Part shown: positions 1-7,039 of the stretch, one piece after another
Numbering within the stretch: position 1 is the first letter of the stretch
Layout of the letters: the number at the start of each line of letters is the position of its first letter
Assembly: GCA_031285575.1 (NCBI GenBank)
Contig: JAITVX010000157.1
Location: 1-7,792 of the forward strand
Direction of reading: 5' to 3'
Source: Bacteroidales bacterium
GTDB lineage: Bacteria > Bacteroidota > Bacteroidia > Bacteroidales > VadinHA17
Length of the DNA stretch: 7,792 nucleotides
Made by a program: the position numbers and the translations under genes
Notes under the pieces: model-generated
The model's database searches: none
The model's input: only the letters and a program-made list of their open reading frames with translations
Told to the model about the DNA's origin: nothing

Positions 1-102
1 CGCGTTTACAACTTCGGCCAGCCCGTTACTGCCGCAGCCGGTTGCTTCCCCCAGTTCGCCGCCAAGGGCTGCAAATGCCGATATTCTGTCTTTAAGTTTC
101 AT
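1..102 (-). CDS. N-terminal fragment, possible LuxC-like acyl-CoA reductase
   Basis: Reading the minus strand from the ATG at 102-100, 34 codons are open to the window edge, so the gene is truncated by the window and not necessarily broken in the genome. It begins MKLKDRISAFAALGGEL and continues with a Gly/Ala/Asn-rich stretch. The opening pattern (Met-x-Leu-x-x-Arg-Ile-x-Ala-Phe-x-x-Leu-Gly) resembles the start of Bacteroidota acyl-CoA reductases of the LuxC family, which reduce acyl-CoA to aldehyde with NADPH. That assignment rests on memory of a short, weakly conserved N terminus; no catalytic residue lies inside the window. An exact TAnnTTTG promoter box at 151-158 on the same strand, about 50 bases upstream, supports this being a real gene start. 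The gene is divergent from the nitroreductase-folC pair. Confidence 0.5.
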   Translation of the reverse strand, partial: MKLKDRISAFAALGGELGEATGCGSNGLAEVVNA

Positions 103-150
103 AGGCTGTTCTTCTGAAAAAGTATATCATGCAAGACACATAAAACGGCG

Positions 151-158
151 CAAAGGTA
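151..158 (-). promoter_or_regulatory. Promoter -7 element for the leftward gene
   Basis: Read on the minus strand this is TACCTTTG followed by CGCC, an exact match to the Bacteroidota -7 consensus TAnnTTTG. It lies about 48 bases upstream of the ATG at 102 and would give a leader of about 40 bases. No TTTG -33 box stands at the usual 19-21 base distance, so the call rests on the -7 element alone. Confidence 0.55.
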
Positions 159-174
159 ATATTTTATAAACATG

Positions 175-205
175 TTGGCTTGTTAATGCAAAGTATGTTA
201 CTTTG
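175..205 (+). promoter_or_regulatory. Candidate promoter of the nitroreductase-folC pair
   Basis: TTGG at 175-178 and TTACTTTG at 198-205 are separated by 19 bases, the spacing of Bacteroidota -33 (TTTG) and -7 (TAnnTTTG) elements. The -7 box has one mismatch (T for A at its second base). Transcription would start near 211-214, leaving a leader of only a few bases before the ATG at 219. The -7 box sits in the right arm of a perfect inverted repeat (187-207). Confidence 0.35.
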
Positions 206-207
206 CA
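187..207. repeat. Perfect 9-bp inverted repeat just upstream of the nitroreductase
   Basis: The arms TGCAAAGTA (187-195) and TACTTTGCA (199-207) are perfect reverse complements around a 3-base centre (TGT). The repeat ends 11 bases before the preferred start codon at 219 and overlaps the candidate -7 promoter box. This placement is what one would expect of a repressor operator. A small RNA hairpin at the 5' end of a longer transcript is the alternative. It is not followed by a U-tract, so it is unlikely to be a terminator. Confidence 0.6.
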
Positions 208-218
208 AAAAAAATGAT

Positions 219-731
219 ATGGAACTTTATGAAGGATTGATTACGCGCAGAAGCGTCAGGAAATATACCGGCGAAAAGATTTCGGGCGATGCCGTAAACA
301 GGATTGTTGCCGCCGGAATGAACGCCCCGTCGGCAAGGAACACGCAGCCGTGGCACTTTATTGTAATTGACGACAGGGGCATGTTTGAAAAAATAATGGT
401 GTTCCACCCCTATTCATCCATGCTGTCGCAGGCCAGCCATGCCGTTGCTGTTTGCTTCGACGAAAATCTTCAGCACGGGCCGGGATACGGTGTTATGGAC
501 TGTTCGGCTGCTGCCGAAAACATTCTGCTTGCAGCCCATGCCATGGGGTTGGGCGCCGTGTGGCTTGGCATTCATCCAAAGCCCGACAGGGTTGAAGCGC
601 TGGGCGCTCTTCTGGGAACGCCTCCCCACGTAAGGCCGCTGGCGTTAATTGCGCTGGGCATACCGGCAGAGAAAAGCGAACCTGCACGCATGCGGTATGA
701 AGAGGAAAAAATAAGATACAACCACTGGTAA
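219..731 (+). CDS. Nitroreductase family protein (FMN-dependent)
   Basis: A 170-residue protein of the small nitroreductase family (PF00881), which usually works as an FMN-containing homodimer using NAD(P)H to reduce nitro compounds, quinones or unsaturated substrates. Family landmarks: RRSVRKY at 10-16 and APSARNTQPW at 36-45, which contact FMN; D-C-S-A-A-A-E-N at 94-101 at the start of the long dimer helix; and GLGAVWLG at 110-117 before the second FMN-contacting segment. Length is normal for the short subgroup, and no signal peptide is seen, so it is cytosolic. The frame is open back to a TTG at 180 with ATGs at 186 and 195, but the family begins directly at MELYEGLITRRSVRKY, and the extra residues would be encoded by the inverted repeat at 187-207, so ATG 219 is chosen. 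Substrate cannot be told from sequence. folC follows closely on the same strand. Confidence 0.9.
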   Translation: MELYEGLITRRSVRKYTGEKISGDAVNRIVAAGMNAPSARNTQPWHFIVIDDRGMFEKIMVFHPYSSMLSQASHAVAVCFDENLQHGPGYGVMDCSAAAENILLAAHAMGLGAVWLGIHPKPDRVEALGALLGTPPHVRPLALIALGIPAEKSEPARMRYEEEKIRYNHW

Positions 732-761
732 AACAATACCCTGATGAACCGACAGCATGCA

Positions 762-2057
762 ATGACGTATGACGAAACGGTTGAGTTTATCTATTCCCGC
801 CTGCCCGCCTGGCACCGTACAGGGAAGGCAGCCTACAAGAACAGCCTGTACAACACCGAAAGGCTCGACAGCTATTTCGGGCATCCGCACAGGGCATACC
901 CGACCATACACGTTGGCGGCACCAACGGAAAAGGTTCGGTATCGTACATGATGGCCTCGGTTCTTCAGCAGGCGGGCTACAGAACGGGGTTATACACGTC
1001 GCCGCACCTTAAAGATTTCAGGGAACGGATAAGGGTAAACGGAGAGATGATTGGCAGGGAACATGTCGTTTCATTCGTCGGCAGCCACCGTGAAATTATT
1101 GAATCGCTCCGGCCATCGTTTTTTGAACTGACCGTTGCCATGGCCTTTGAATACTTTGCCATAAAACGGGTAGATGTTGCAGTTATCGAAGTTGGCCTCG
1201 GGGGCCGGCTCGATTCGACAAACATTATCTCGCCGGCTGTTTCGGTAATTACCAATATAGGCCACGACCACATGGATATCCTCGGCAATACACCCGAAAA
1301 GATAGCAGCCGAAAAGGCAGGCATAATTAAACACGGAACACCTGTTGTTATTGGCGAAACCACACCGGCAACACACCGTGTTTTTACCGGTGCAGCCCGC
1401 AGGCAGGAGGCTGAAATATTTTTTGCCGCCGAAAACTACGGTTCGCTTCTTGGCGATTTTGATATTCTTTCGCCGGCCAGGACATATACGGTAACAGAAC
1501 ACGCAACCCGAAAAATATTCAGGGGAACCGTTCCCCTTGCAGGCGACTACCAGCAGGCCAACCTGAAAACTGTTTTTCAGACATGGCGATGCCTTGAAAA
1601 AAAGCTGGCAATTACCGAACAGTCGTTAACCGGCGGCATCGCTAACGTTACAGTCAATACAGGCCTGCAGGGCCGCTGGCAGACACTCGGCAACAGCCCC
1701 CTTGTTATCTGCGATACCGGGCATAACATCGAAGGCATTGAATATGTTTCAAGGCAGCTTGAAAGAATAGCGTCAGACAAACGCCGCCTGCACCTGGTAT
1801 TGGGCTTTGCAAACGACAAGGACGTTGATAAAATACTCCCGCTGTTTCCCCGCAATGCAGTTTACTATTTTACCAAAGCGGCAATTCCCCGGGCAATGGA
1901 TGAAAACACGCTTAAAGCAAAAGCCCTTGCCGCAGGCCTTCACGCATACAGTTTCCAGTCGGTAAGGGAAGCCTTTGCCTCTGCCTTAACCGCCTCCGGC
2001 GAAACAGACATTATTTTTATCGGCGGCAGTTTCTTTATTGTTGCCGAGGTTTTATAG
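762..2057 (+). CDS. folC: Bifunctional folylpolyglutamate synthase / dihydrofolate synthase
   Basis: FolC adds glutamate to dihydropteroate and/or to reduced folates in an ATP-dependent ligation, making and retaining cellular folate in the cytosol. It belongs to the Mur ligase superfamily. Numbered from ATG 762 (431 residues): P-loop GGTNGKGS at 52-59; TSPHL at 79-83; EVGLGGRLDSTN at 143-154; NIGHDH at 165-170 (metal site); EKAGIIK at 184-190, containing the lysine that is carbamylated in characterised FolC; GDYQQAN at 261-267; GLQGRW near 301-306; and DTGHN at 318-322 in the C-terminal ligase domain. All key residues are present and length is normal. An in-frame ATG at 744 would add six residues and leave a 12-base gap to the nitroreductase. 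Relatives begin at the Met-x-Tyr-x-Glu-Thr of ATG 762, so that start is preferred, but 744 cannot be excluded. The close spacing implies co-transcription with the nitroreductase. Whether it has both activities cannot be read from sequence. Confidence 0.95.
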   Translation: MTYDETVEFIYSRLPAWHRTGKAAYKNSLYNTERLDSYFGHPHRAYPTIHVGGTNGKGSVSYMMASVLQQAGYRTGLYTSPHLKDFRERIRVNGEMIGREHVVSFVGSHREIIESLRPSFFELTVAMAFEYFAIKRVDVAVIEVGLGGRLDSTNIISPAVSVITNIGHDHMDILGNTPEKIAAEKAGIIKHGTPVVIGETTPATHRVFTGAARRQEAEIFFAAENYGSLLGDFDILSPARTYTVTEHATRKIFRGTVPLAGDYQQANLKTVFQTWRCLEKKLAITEQSLTGGIANVTVNTGLQGRWQTLGNSPLVICDTGHNIEGIEYVSRQLERIASDKRRLHLVLGFANDKDVDKILPLFPRNAVYYFTKAAIPRAMDENTLKAKALAAGLHAYSFQSVREAFASALTASGETDIIFIGGSFFIVAEVL

Positions 2058-2067
2058 ACAGTCGTCT

Positions 2068-2100
2068 CCCGCGCACAGCTCGGCGAAGCAGTTGCGTGGG
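2068..2100 (+). terminator. Possible hairpin after folC
   Basis: CCCGCGCA (2068-2075) can pair with TGCGTGGG (2093-2100) to form an 8-bp stem with one G-U pair, starting 11 bases after the folC stop. A short inner stem, GCT/AGC (2078-2080 with 2087-2089), is possible. No U-tract follows, so as a Rho-independent terminator it is weak. Its position between folC and a separate rfbB promoter is the main support. Confidence 0.3.
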
Positions 2101-2148
2101 ATGAAACAAATATCAATTACAAAATATACTGTATTCCGTATATGTTTA

Positions 2149-2156
2149 TATATTTG
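2149..2156 (+). promoter_or_regulatory. Promoter -7 element of rfbB
   Basis: TATATTTG is an exact match to TAnnTTTG and lies 32 bases before the rfbB start, in an AT-rich stretch. The predicted leader is about 25 bases. No good -33 TTTG is seen at 19-21 bases upstream. ATATAC (2124-2129) and GTATAT (2138-2143) form a loose inverted repeat where the -33 region should be, which might mark a regulator site. Confidence 0.55.
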
Positions 2157-2188
2157 CAGTTATTAATAATTACATATAACAGATACGC

Positions 2189-3244
2189 ATGAACAGAAAA
2201 ATTTTAATTACCGGAGGAGCCGGATTCATAGGCTCGCATGTGATAAGAAGATTTGTAGGGAAATATCCCGGATACCAGGTTGTTAATGCCGACAAGCTTA
2301 CGTATGCCGGCAATCTTGAGAACCTGGCCGACATTGATTCGAGCCCCAACTACGTGTTTGAAAAATGCGATATTGTCGATAAGCAGGCTGTTGCGGGGCT
2401 GTTTGCGAAGTATGGCTTCGACGGGGTGATACACCTCGCTGCCGAATCGCACGTTGACCGTTCAATAACTGCTCCCGACGAGTTTGTCTTGACAAACGTT
2501 GTCGGAACGCTCAACCTGCTTAACGCAGCCCGCGAAGCATGGAAAGACGGATATGAGGGGAAATTATTCTACCATGTATCTACCGACGAGGTATATGGTT
2601 CGCTTGGTGCCGACGGTTTCTTTACCGAAGATACGGCATACGACCCAAGAAGCCCCTACTCGGCTTCAAAGGCAGGTTCCGACCACATGGTAATGGCCTG
2701 GCATCACACTTTCGGCCTGCCGGTTGTTATATCGAACTGCTCAAACAACTATGGCCCCAACCAGTTTCCAGAAAAACTAATTCCGCTTGTAATAAACAAT
2801 ATAAAACACAGCGCCCCGCTTCCTGTTTACGGAAAGGGCGAAAACATACGCGACTGGCTTTATGTTGAAGACCATGCAGCGGCAATAGATACGCTCTTCC
2901 ACCACGGAAAATCCGGGGAGACCTATAACGTGGGCGGAAACAACGAATGGAAAAACATCGACCTCATAAGGCTGCTGTGCCGCATTATGGACAGAAAGTT
3001 GAACCGCACGGAAGGAACATCGGAAAAACTGATTTCATTTGTAAAAGACCGGCCGGGACACGACATGAGGTATGCCATCGACTCGTCGAAATTGCAGAAA
3101 GAACTGGGATGGTCGCCAATACCCGATTTCGCAGTAGGCCTTGAAAAAACGGTTGACTGGTACCTTTCAAATGCCGCATGGCTTGAAAGGGTAATATCGG
3201 GAGAGTACGGGCAGTATTATGATATGATGTACGGAAACCGGTAA
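2189..3244 (+). CDS. rfbB: dTDP-glucose 4,6-dehydratase
   Basis: This 351-residue extended short-chain dehydrogenase converts dTDP-glucose to dTDP-4-keto-6-deoxyglucose, the second step of dTDP-rhamnose and related deoxysugar synthesis for surface polysaccharides. It is cytosolic with a bound NAD+. Visible features: nucleotide-binding GGAGFIGSH at 9-17; NADKLTYAGN at 33-42; HLAAESHVDRSI at 82-93; the dehydratase signature T132-D133-E134 within STDEVYG; the catalytic Y157-x-x-x-K161; NNYGPNQFPEKLIP at 186-199; and RDWLYVEDH at 221-229, typical of the sugar-nucleotide-binding part. Length is normal. The ATG at 2189 directly precedes the Rossmann strand, so the start is firm. It has its own promoter box and no rmlA, rmlC or rmlD beside it here, so the rest of the pathway must be encoded elsewhere. 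It converges on ftcD with 7 bases between stops. The closely related UDP- or CDP-sugar dehydratases are the main alternative, but the TDE and FPEKLIP segments favour RfbB. Confidence 0.95.
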   Translation: MNRKILITGGAGFIGSHVIRRFVGKYPGYQVVNADKLTYAGNLENLADIDSSPNYVFEKCDIVDKQAVAGLFAKYGFDGVIHLAAESHVDRSITAPDEFVLTNVVGTLNLLNAAREAWKDGYEGKLFYHVSTDEVYGSLGADGFFTEDTAYDPRSPYSASKAGSDHMVMAWHHTFGLPVVISNCSNNYGPNQFPEKLIPLVINNIKHSAPLPVYGKGENIRDWLYVEDHAAAIDTLFHHGKSGETYNVGGNNEWKNIDLIRLLCRIMDRKLNRTEGTSEKLISFVKDRPGHDMRYAIDSSKLQKELGWSPIPDFAVGLEKTVDWYLSNAAWLERVISGEYGQYYDMMYGNR

Positions 3245-3259
3245 AATACGTTTACCCGG
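3238..3259. terminator. Possible shared hairpin at the convergent rfbB / ftcD stops
   Basis: GGTAAA (3240-3245) and TTTACC (3251-3256) are perfect reverse complements around the 5 bases ATACG. CC (3238-3239) can add two pairs with GG (3258-3259) across one bulged base. Both stop codons, TAA at 3242-3244 and TTA (TAA on minus) at 3252-3254, lie inside the arms. It could serve as a compact two-way terminator, but the stem is short and lacks a long U-tract. Confidence 0.3.
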
Positions 3260-4337
3260 CCGGTTGTGCAGAACCGCTGTTTTCCTGTTTTGCCATAACG
3301 TATTCAATTATTCGTTCATCGGGGTCGAATGGTTTTACATCGTTAAGCCCCAGTGATTCTATGGCAACTCTTACCAGCTCGTCGTCGGAAACTTCAGATG
3401 GCAGTTGCTGTTTGGCAGAGAAATATCTGCCGGCGTCGAGCAGCGGTTTCAGCGGAATAAGGCCTACAAGCTCCGAGCCGGTAACTTTTGTTCCGTGTGC
3501 TGCAGCCTGTTTGCAAACTTCGTCGAACGCTATGTGTACAGGCGTTTTAGACAGATCGGTCAGGTTCATCGATACCTGGGCAATACCATATTCTTCCATA
3601 AACCACCCTATTGCCTTAACAGCTTTCAGTGAGCCGGGGATCATTACAGTATGGCCGTTTTCGTCTTTAAGTATTTTTCCCGTAGCCCGATTTCCTTCGC
3701 GCGCCGGCTTTCCCTTTTCGCGAACATTGCTGGCAATGGTGCTGGCCATGCTTACCGAAACCGTATCGAGGTTTATATTATAGGCCACCAGAAAATCCCT
3801 TGCGCCAACGGCTGTTGCTCCCGACTGCCTGTTAAATTCAGCGGGGCCAAAATCGGGTTTCCACCTTATGTCCGACAGCTTTTCCTGCAATCCCTCATAT
3901 TGGCCTGCCCTGCAGTTTGCAAGGTTTTTCCGTTCCGCTGTAAAAGCTGCATTTTCATAGCAATACACAGGTATTGAAAGATCTTCTCCTATCCTTGATG
4001 CAAGCCTGCGGGCGTAAACAGCCGCCTCTTCCATGGTTATTCCCGACACGGGTATTAGCGGGCACACATCGATAGCTCCCATTCGGGGGTGCTCGCCATG
4101 ATGCTTCGACATGTCGATAAGCGCTGCAGCCTTTTTTACTGCAAGGAATGCCGCCTCAACCGTTGCATCTGGTGCTCCGGCAAAGGTAACGACCGTTCGG
4201 TTGGCATCTCTGCCGCTATCGACGCCAAGCAGCATAACCCCGCCAACCGACGTTATTTCACCTGCTATCTGCCGTATAATATTCAAGTCCCTGCCTTCAC
4301 TGAAGTTTGGAACGCATTCGAGTATCTTTCTTTCCAT
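3252..4337 (-). CDS. ftcD: Glutamate formimidoyltransferase
   Basis: This 361-residue enzyme transfers the formimino group of N-formimino-L-glutamate, an intermediate of histidine breakdown, to tetrahydrofolate, giving glutamate and 5-formiminotetrahydrofolate in the cytosol. Visible features: ECVPNFSEGRD at 7-17, the hallmark start of the family; SGRDANRTVVTF at 41-52; GEHPRMGAIDVCP at 81-93, in which H83 matches the catalytic histidine (H82) of mammalian FTCD; and GARDFLVAYNINL at 178-190 opening the C-terminal subdomain. Both transferase subdomains are present, but the cyclodeaminase domain of the animal bifunctional enzyme is absent, as is usual in bacteria. The frame is open to an ATG at 4364, but the family begins at MERKILECVPNF, so ATG 4337 is used. 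It lies 46 bases after the AsmA-like gene and may share its transcript. An imperfect -7 box (TATCTTGG on minus, 4353-4360) in the gap could give it its own promoter. No other hut gene is in the window. Confidence 0.95.
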   Translation of the reverse strand: MERKILECVPNFSEGRDLNIIRQIAGEITSVGGVMLLGVDSGRDANRTVVTFAGAPDATVEAAFLAVKKAAALIDMSKHHGEHPRMGAIDVCPLIPVSGITMEEAAVYARRLASRIGEDLSIPVYCYENAAFTAERKNLANCRAGQYEGLQEKLSDIRWKPDFGPAEFNRQSGATAVGARDFLVAYNINLDTVSVSMASTIASNVREKGKPAREGNRATGKILKDENGHTVMIPGSLKAVKAIGWFMEEYGIAQVSMNLTDLSKTPVHIAFDEVCKQAAAHGTKVTGSELVGLIPLKPLLDAGRYFSAKQQLPSEVSDDELVRVAIESLGLNDVKPFDPDERIIEYVMAKQENSGSAQPAG

Positions 4338-4383
4338 ATATATATAACGCGCCCAAGATAGCAATAATTAAAATAAACAGCTG

Positions 4384-6903
4384 CTATTCCCATTCTACTC
4401 TGAACCGAGGTTTGTTTTCAACTGGTTTTCGTACCGGTGTGGAGTCGTTTCTGAAAAGGCCGTACTCCTGATTCAGTATTGACCGTATATTCTGCTTTTC
4501 CGATTTTATGCCGGTTTTCACTTTTGCGCCTGCAGCCTTTACGTCGTAGCTTATTTTTGTTGTGTTTCCGTTGTTTTGGGCTATAAGGAAAACAGAGGTG
4601 CGTCCGAGGCCGTCGTCTTCAACGGCTCCAAATTCGGTAACGCTTCGGCTGTTTTTTCTTTTTCTGCTTAACAGTTCCGACAACCTTATTTTTATGTGGT
4701 ATTCAAAATTGCCGCTAAAACCATGGGTGCCGTTTACGGAGAAATCGGCTGCGGAAGACATAACTTCCATCTGGGGAATGGACAGTCGGTTGTTGCGGAT
4801 AAAAAAGTCGTTTTCAAGTTTGTCGAAACGTATGTTTTCAAGTTCCGACAATTCAATAAATGACGACAGCTTTTTAACCGGTTCGAAGTTTACGAGCGAA
4901 CCTTCGCTTACTGTAAATTTTCCTTCTGCCATTACCGATTCAACATCTATTCTGAACAGCGAATCGGCCGGAAGCAGCAGTGTTACTGAGCCTGTAAAGT
5001 TTCCATTGAGGTTTTCGGCCGTTATAAAGTTCTGGCCAAAGTTGCTGAAAGCCGTAAATGTTTTTTTAATGCCAAGGCTGTTTACGTTGAAAATACCTTT
5101 GCCTGTAAACCTGCTGCCTGCATCCTGCAACACAAAGCCGTTGCCCGATATGGTGCCGTTAAGTGTTTTAATGTTGAACGAACTGAAGGTAAGCAGCCCC
5201 GGCCTGTAAACAATGGTGGCTTCGGCACCGGAAGCGGGCAGCCTGTCGTGTATAAGTGAATCGGCCTTAACATGCAGGTTTAAACTTATGTCGCGTGGCA
5301 TTTTAAATGCTTTGCCTTTTGTCTGTTTGCCGTTTTGGAACAGAGTTAAAAACATGGGAGACAGCTTTTCAAAATGGATATCGGCATCTGCCTTCAGCAT
5401 GGTTGCATTGCCTGCAAGCCATTCAGGGAGGTTTTCAAACTTGCCGGCGAGGGTTGTTTGCTGATTGCCGTATTTGAACTTGAGATTGCTGGCGGTTATG
5501 TGTTCGGAAAAAACAATGTTGCCGTTAATGTCCGACAGCATCGGGGCGCTGTCGGACTGAAGTATGTCGATACTGTGCATGTCAACTGTTCCACGGGGTT
5601 TATGTTTCAGCAGATTCAGTGCAAACATGCTGTCGAGGGGAGGAAGTGGGGCTTTCAGCTTCAGGTCAACGTCGCAGTATCCCGACATGCCGGGCATGCG
5701 TGTCAATGCAAAAAACTGCCGTATTTCTGCAGGATAGAGGCTGCCCTGCAGTTCGATATCGGCAAACGGTTTGTTGAGGTTGGTTATTTTCAGTTTTGCA
5801 GCAGCGCTGCCCGACCCGATGGTTGCATTAAGGTCAGACACAGCAATGACCGACGTATTTTTGCTGTTTCCGCTGCCGTTTGAGAAGGCGCCCTTAATGT
5901 ATATGTTACCGGCATTCAGTCCGGTAATATGATTGTTTGCCGAGCCGTTTTCAAAAACAAAGTCGAGTTCGACATGCGGATTTTCCGTTTCAGATATTTT
6001 TCCTTTTACCGATGATTCGACGGTTAGCACGCCCTTCAGGTCGTATTCTTTCAGCCTGCGCGAATAGTGTTCTGGGAAGTATTTTTGTGCTCTGGCAACA
6101 TCTATCTTTTTGCCCGATATTTTGAAGTCTATTTCGTTTCCGGTCGAAACGGAGCCTGAAAGCTCGAGGCTGATGCCTTCAATAAAAAGTTTACCGGAAC
6201 TTATGCCGAGGCTGTTTCCTGACTTTTCGAGGTTAACATCAATACCTGCCGACAGACTGCTGCCTAACGTAAAGCCCTTATGCTCATAGCGGGTTATAAC
6301 TGCATCTGTTTCGATATGAAGCATCATGCTTCCTTTCGATATTCGGGTTGAAAGCTTTCCCTTTTCAATAAGGCTGCTGATGTTGATACTGGCTGCAAGG
6401 TTATTGTATGCAACTTCAACGTTGTCGAGTGTTATTCGGTCGAGGTTAAGCACAAAACTGTTTTCACTGTCCGTTGTGCCGGTCAATATGCCGGTGCCAT
6501 AGTTACCCGCACCCGAAGCGTCGGTAAGCACATTCAGTTTTCCTTTCCTTATTCCTGCACCGCTTATCGTGTATTTTTTGTTAACAATGTCGGCAATGCT
6601 GAACTGCATCGAAACCTGCGAAGCATGCAGCAGCGTGTCGGTGTTTGTCCCGGCAAAATCTTTCATGTTGAACTGCTGTGAAGAAAAAACCGTTATATCA
6701 TTCAGCAGCAGCGATGCGTGGGGAAACTTCCTGATAAATGACAGCCTCGACGATGCTGCTTCAATCCTCACAGGCATTTTACTGTTTGCGGCAGCCAGAA
6801 TAATATCGCCAACCCTGTTGCCGATAATGAGTGCGGCAACAATCATTACTGCCAGGCAGGCTGCTGCTATTGATGCAATTGTCTTTATAACTTTAATAGC
6901 CAT
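4384..6903 (-). CDS. AsmA family protein with AsmA-like C-terminal region
   Basis: An 839-residue envelope protein. An N-terminal hydrophobic segment (about residues 7-28, rich in Ala, Ile and Val, after two Lys) should anchor it in the inner membrane with the rest in the periplasm. The segment SRLSFIRKFPHASLLLNDIT (52-71) is the typical AsmA N-terminal motif. A long stretch of alternating beta-strand-like sequence with many Asn, Ser and Gly follows, as expected for the beta-groove of AsmA-clan proteins. Residues about 560-740 correspond to the AsmA-like C-terminal region. A charged tail follows, with RKRKNSRS near 747 and RFRVEWE at the very end, a Bacteroidota-style ending. Relatives in other bacteria (AsmA, TamB, YhdP) are linked to phospholipid transport between membranes or outer-membrane assembly. 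The same role is inferred here. No frameshift is seen. The ATG at 6903 precedes the signal anchor directly and follows a good promoter at 6942-6973. ftcD is next downstream. Confidence 0.88.
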   Translation of the reverse strand: MAIKVIKTIASIAAACLAVMIVAALIIGNRVGDIILAAANSKMPVRIEAASSRLSFIRKFPHASLLLNDITVFSSQQFNMKDFAGTNTDTLLHASQVSMQFSIADIVNKKYTISGAGIRKGKLNVLTDASGAGNYGTGILTGTTDSENSFVLNLDRITLDNVEVAYNNLAASINISSLIEKGKLSTRISKGSMMLHIETDAVITRYEHKGFTLGSSLSAGIDVNLEKSGNSLGISSGKLFIEGISLELSGSVSTGNEIDFKISGKKIDVARAQKYFPEHYSRRLKEYDLKGVLTVESSVKGKISETENPHVELDFVFENGSANNHITGLNAGNIYIKGAFSNGSGNSKNTSVIAVSDLNATIGSGSAAAKLKITNLNKPFADIELQGSLYPAEIRQFFALTRMPGMSGYCDVDLKLKAPLPPLDSMFALNLLKHKPRGTVDMHSIDILQSDSAPMLSDINGNIVFSEHITASNLKFKYGNQQTTLAGKFENLPEWLAGNATMLKADADIHFEKLSPMFLTLFQNGKQTKGKAFKMPRDISLNLHVKADSLIHDRLPASGAEATIVYRPGLLTFSSFNIKTLNGTISGNGFVLQDAGSRFTGKGIFNVNSLGIKKTFTAFSNFGQNFITAENLNGNFTGSVTLLLPADSLFRIDVESVMAEGKFTVSEGSLVNFEPVKKLSSFIELSELENIRFDKLENDFFIRNNRLSIPQMEVMSSAADFSVNGTHGFSGNFEYHIKIRLSELLSRKRKNSRSVTEFGAVEDDGLGRTSVFLIAQNNGNTTKISYDVKAAGAKVKTGIKSEKQNIRSILNQEYGLFRNDSTPVRKPVENKPRFRVEWE

Positions 6904-6941
6904 ATTCGTTACAGGTTATTATCAACTGTTGAGGCATGGCG

Positions 6942-6973
6942 CAAAGATAAGTGTTATAGCTTTATATTTCAAA
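6942..6973 (-). promoter_or_regulatory. Promoter of the AsmA-like gene
   Basis: On the minus strand, TTTG (6973-6970) and TATCTTTG (6949-6942) are 20 bases apart. They match the Bacteroidota -33 and -7 consensus elements exactly, with spacing within one base of the usual 19. Transcription should start near 6936, giving a leader of about 33 bases before the ATG at 6903. This is the best promoter in the window. The 42-bp repeat array begins about 65 bases upstream of its -33 box. Confidence 0.7.
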
Positions 6974-7039
6974 CAGCTTGCGTTCCGTCGCAGGGCAACC
7001 GCATGAAATTAATTTTTTGCCCGCCAACCCCATGGCTAC

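Noticed and set aside
180..218. N-terminal extension of the nitroreductase from TTG 180, ATG 186 or ATG 195
   Set aside because: The family starts at the MELYEGLITRRSVRKY segment, and the extra residues are encoded by the inverted repeat and an A-rich run.
4353..4360. Separate promoter for ftcD (TATCTTGG on the minus strand)
   Set aside because: It has one mismatch to TAnnTTTG and no -33 box at the right distance, so it was not listed as a feature; transcription from the AsmA-like gene's promoter is at least as likely.
4562..5209. Long plus-strand open frame of 215 codons opposite the AsmA-like gene
   Set aside because: It is antisense to a well-supported coding region, is Ser/Leu-rich as expected of a shadow frame, and has no promoter or family features.
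5374..5883. Plus-strand 169-codon open frame opposite the AsmA-like gene
   Set aside because: It is a shadow of the real minus-strand gene, which has a signal anchor, family motifs and a promoter.
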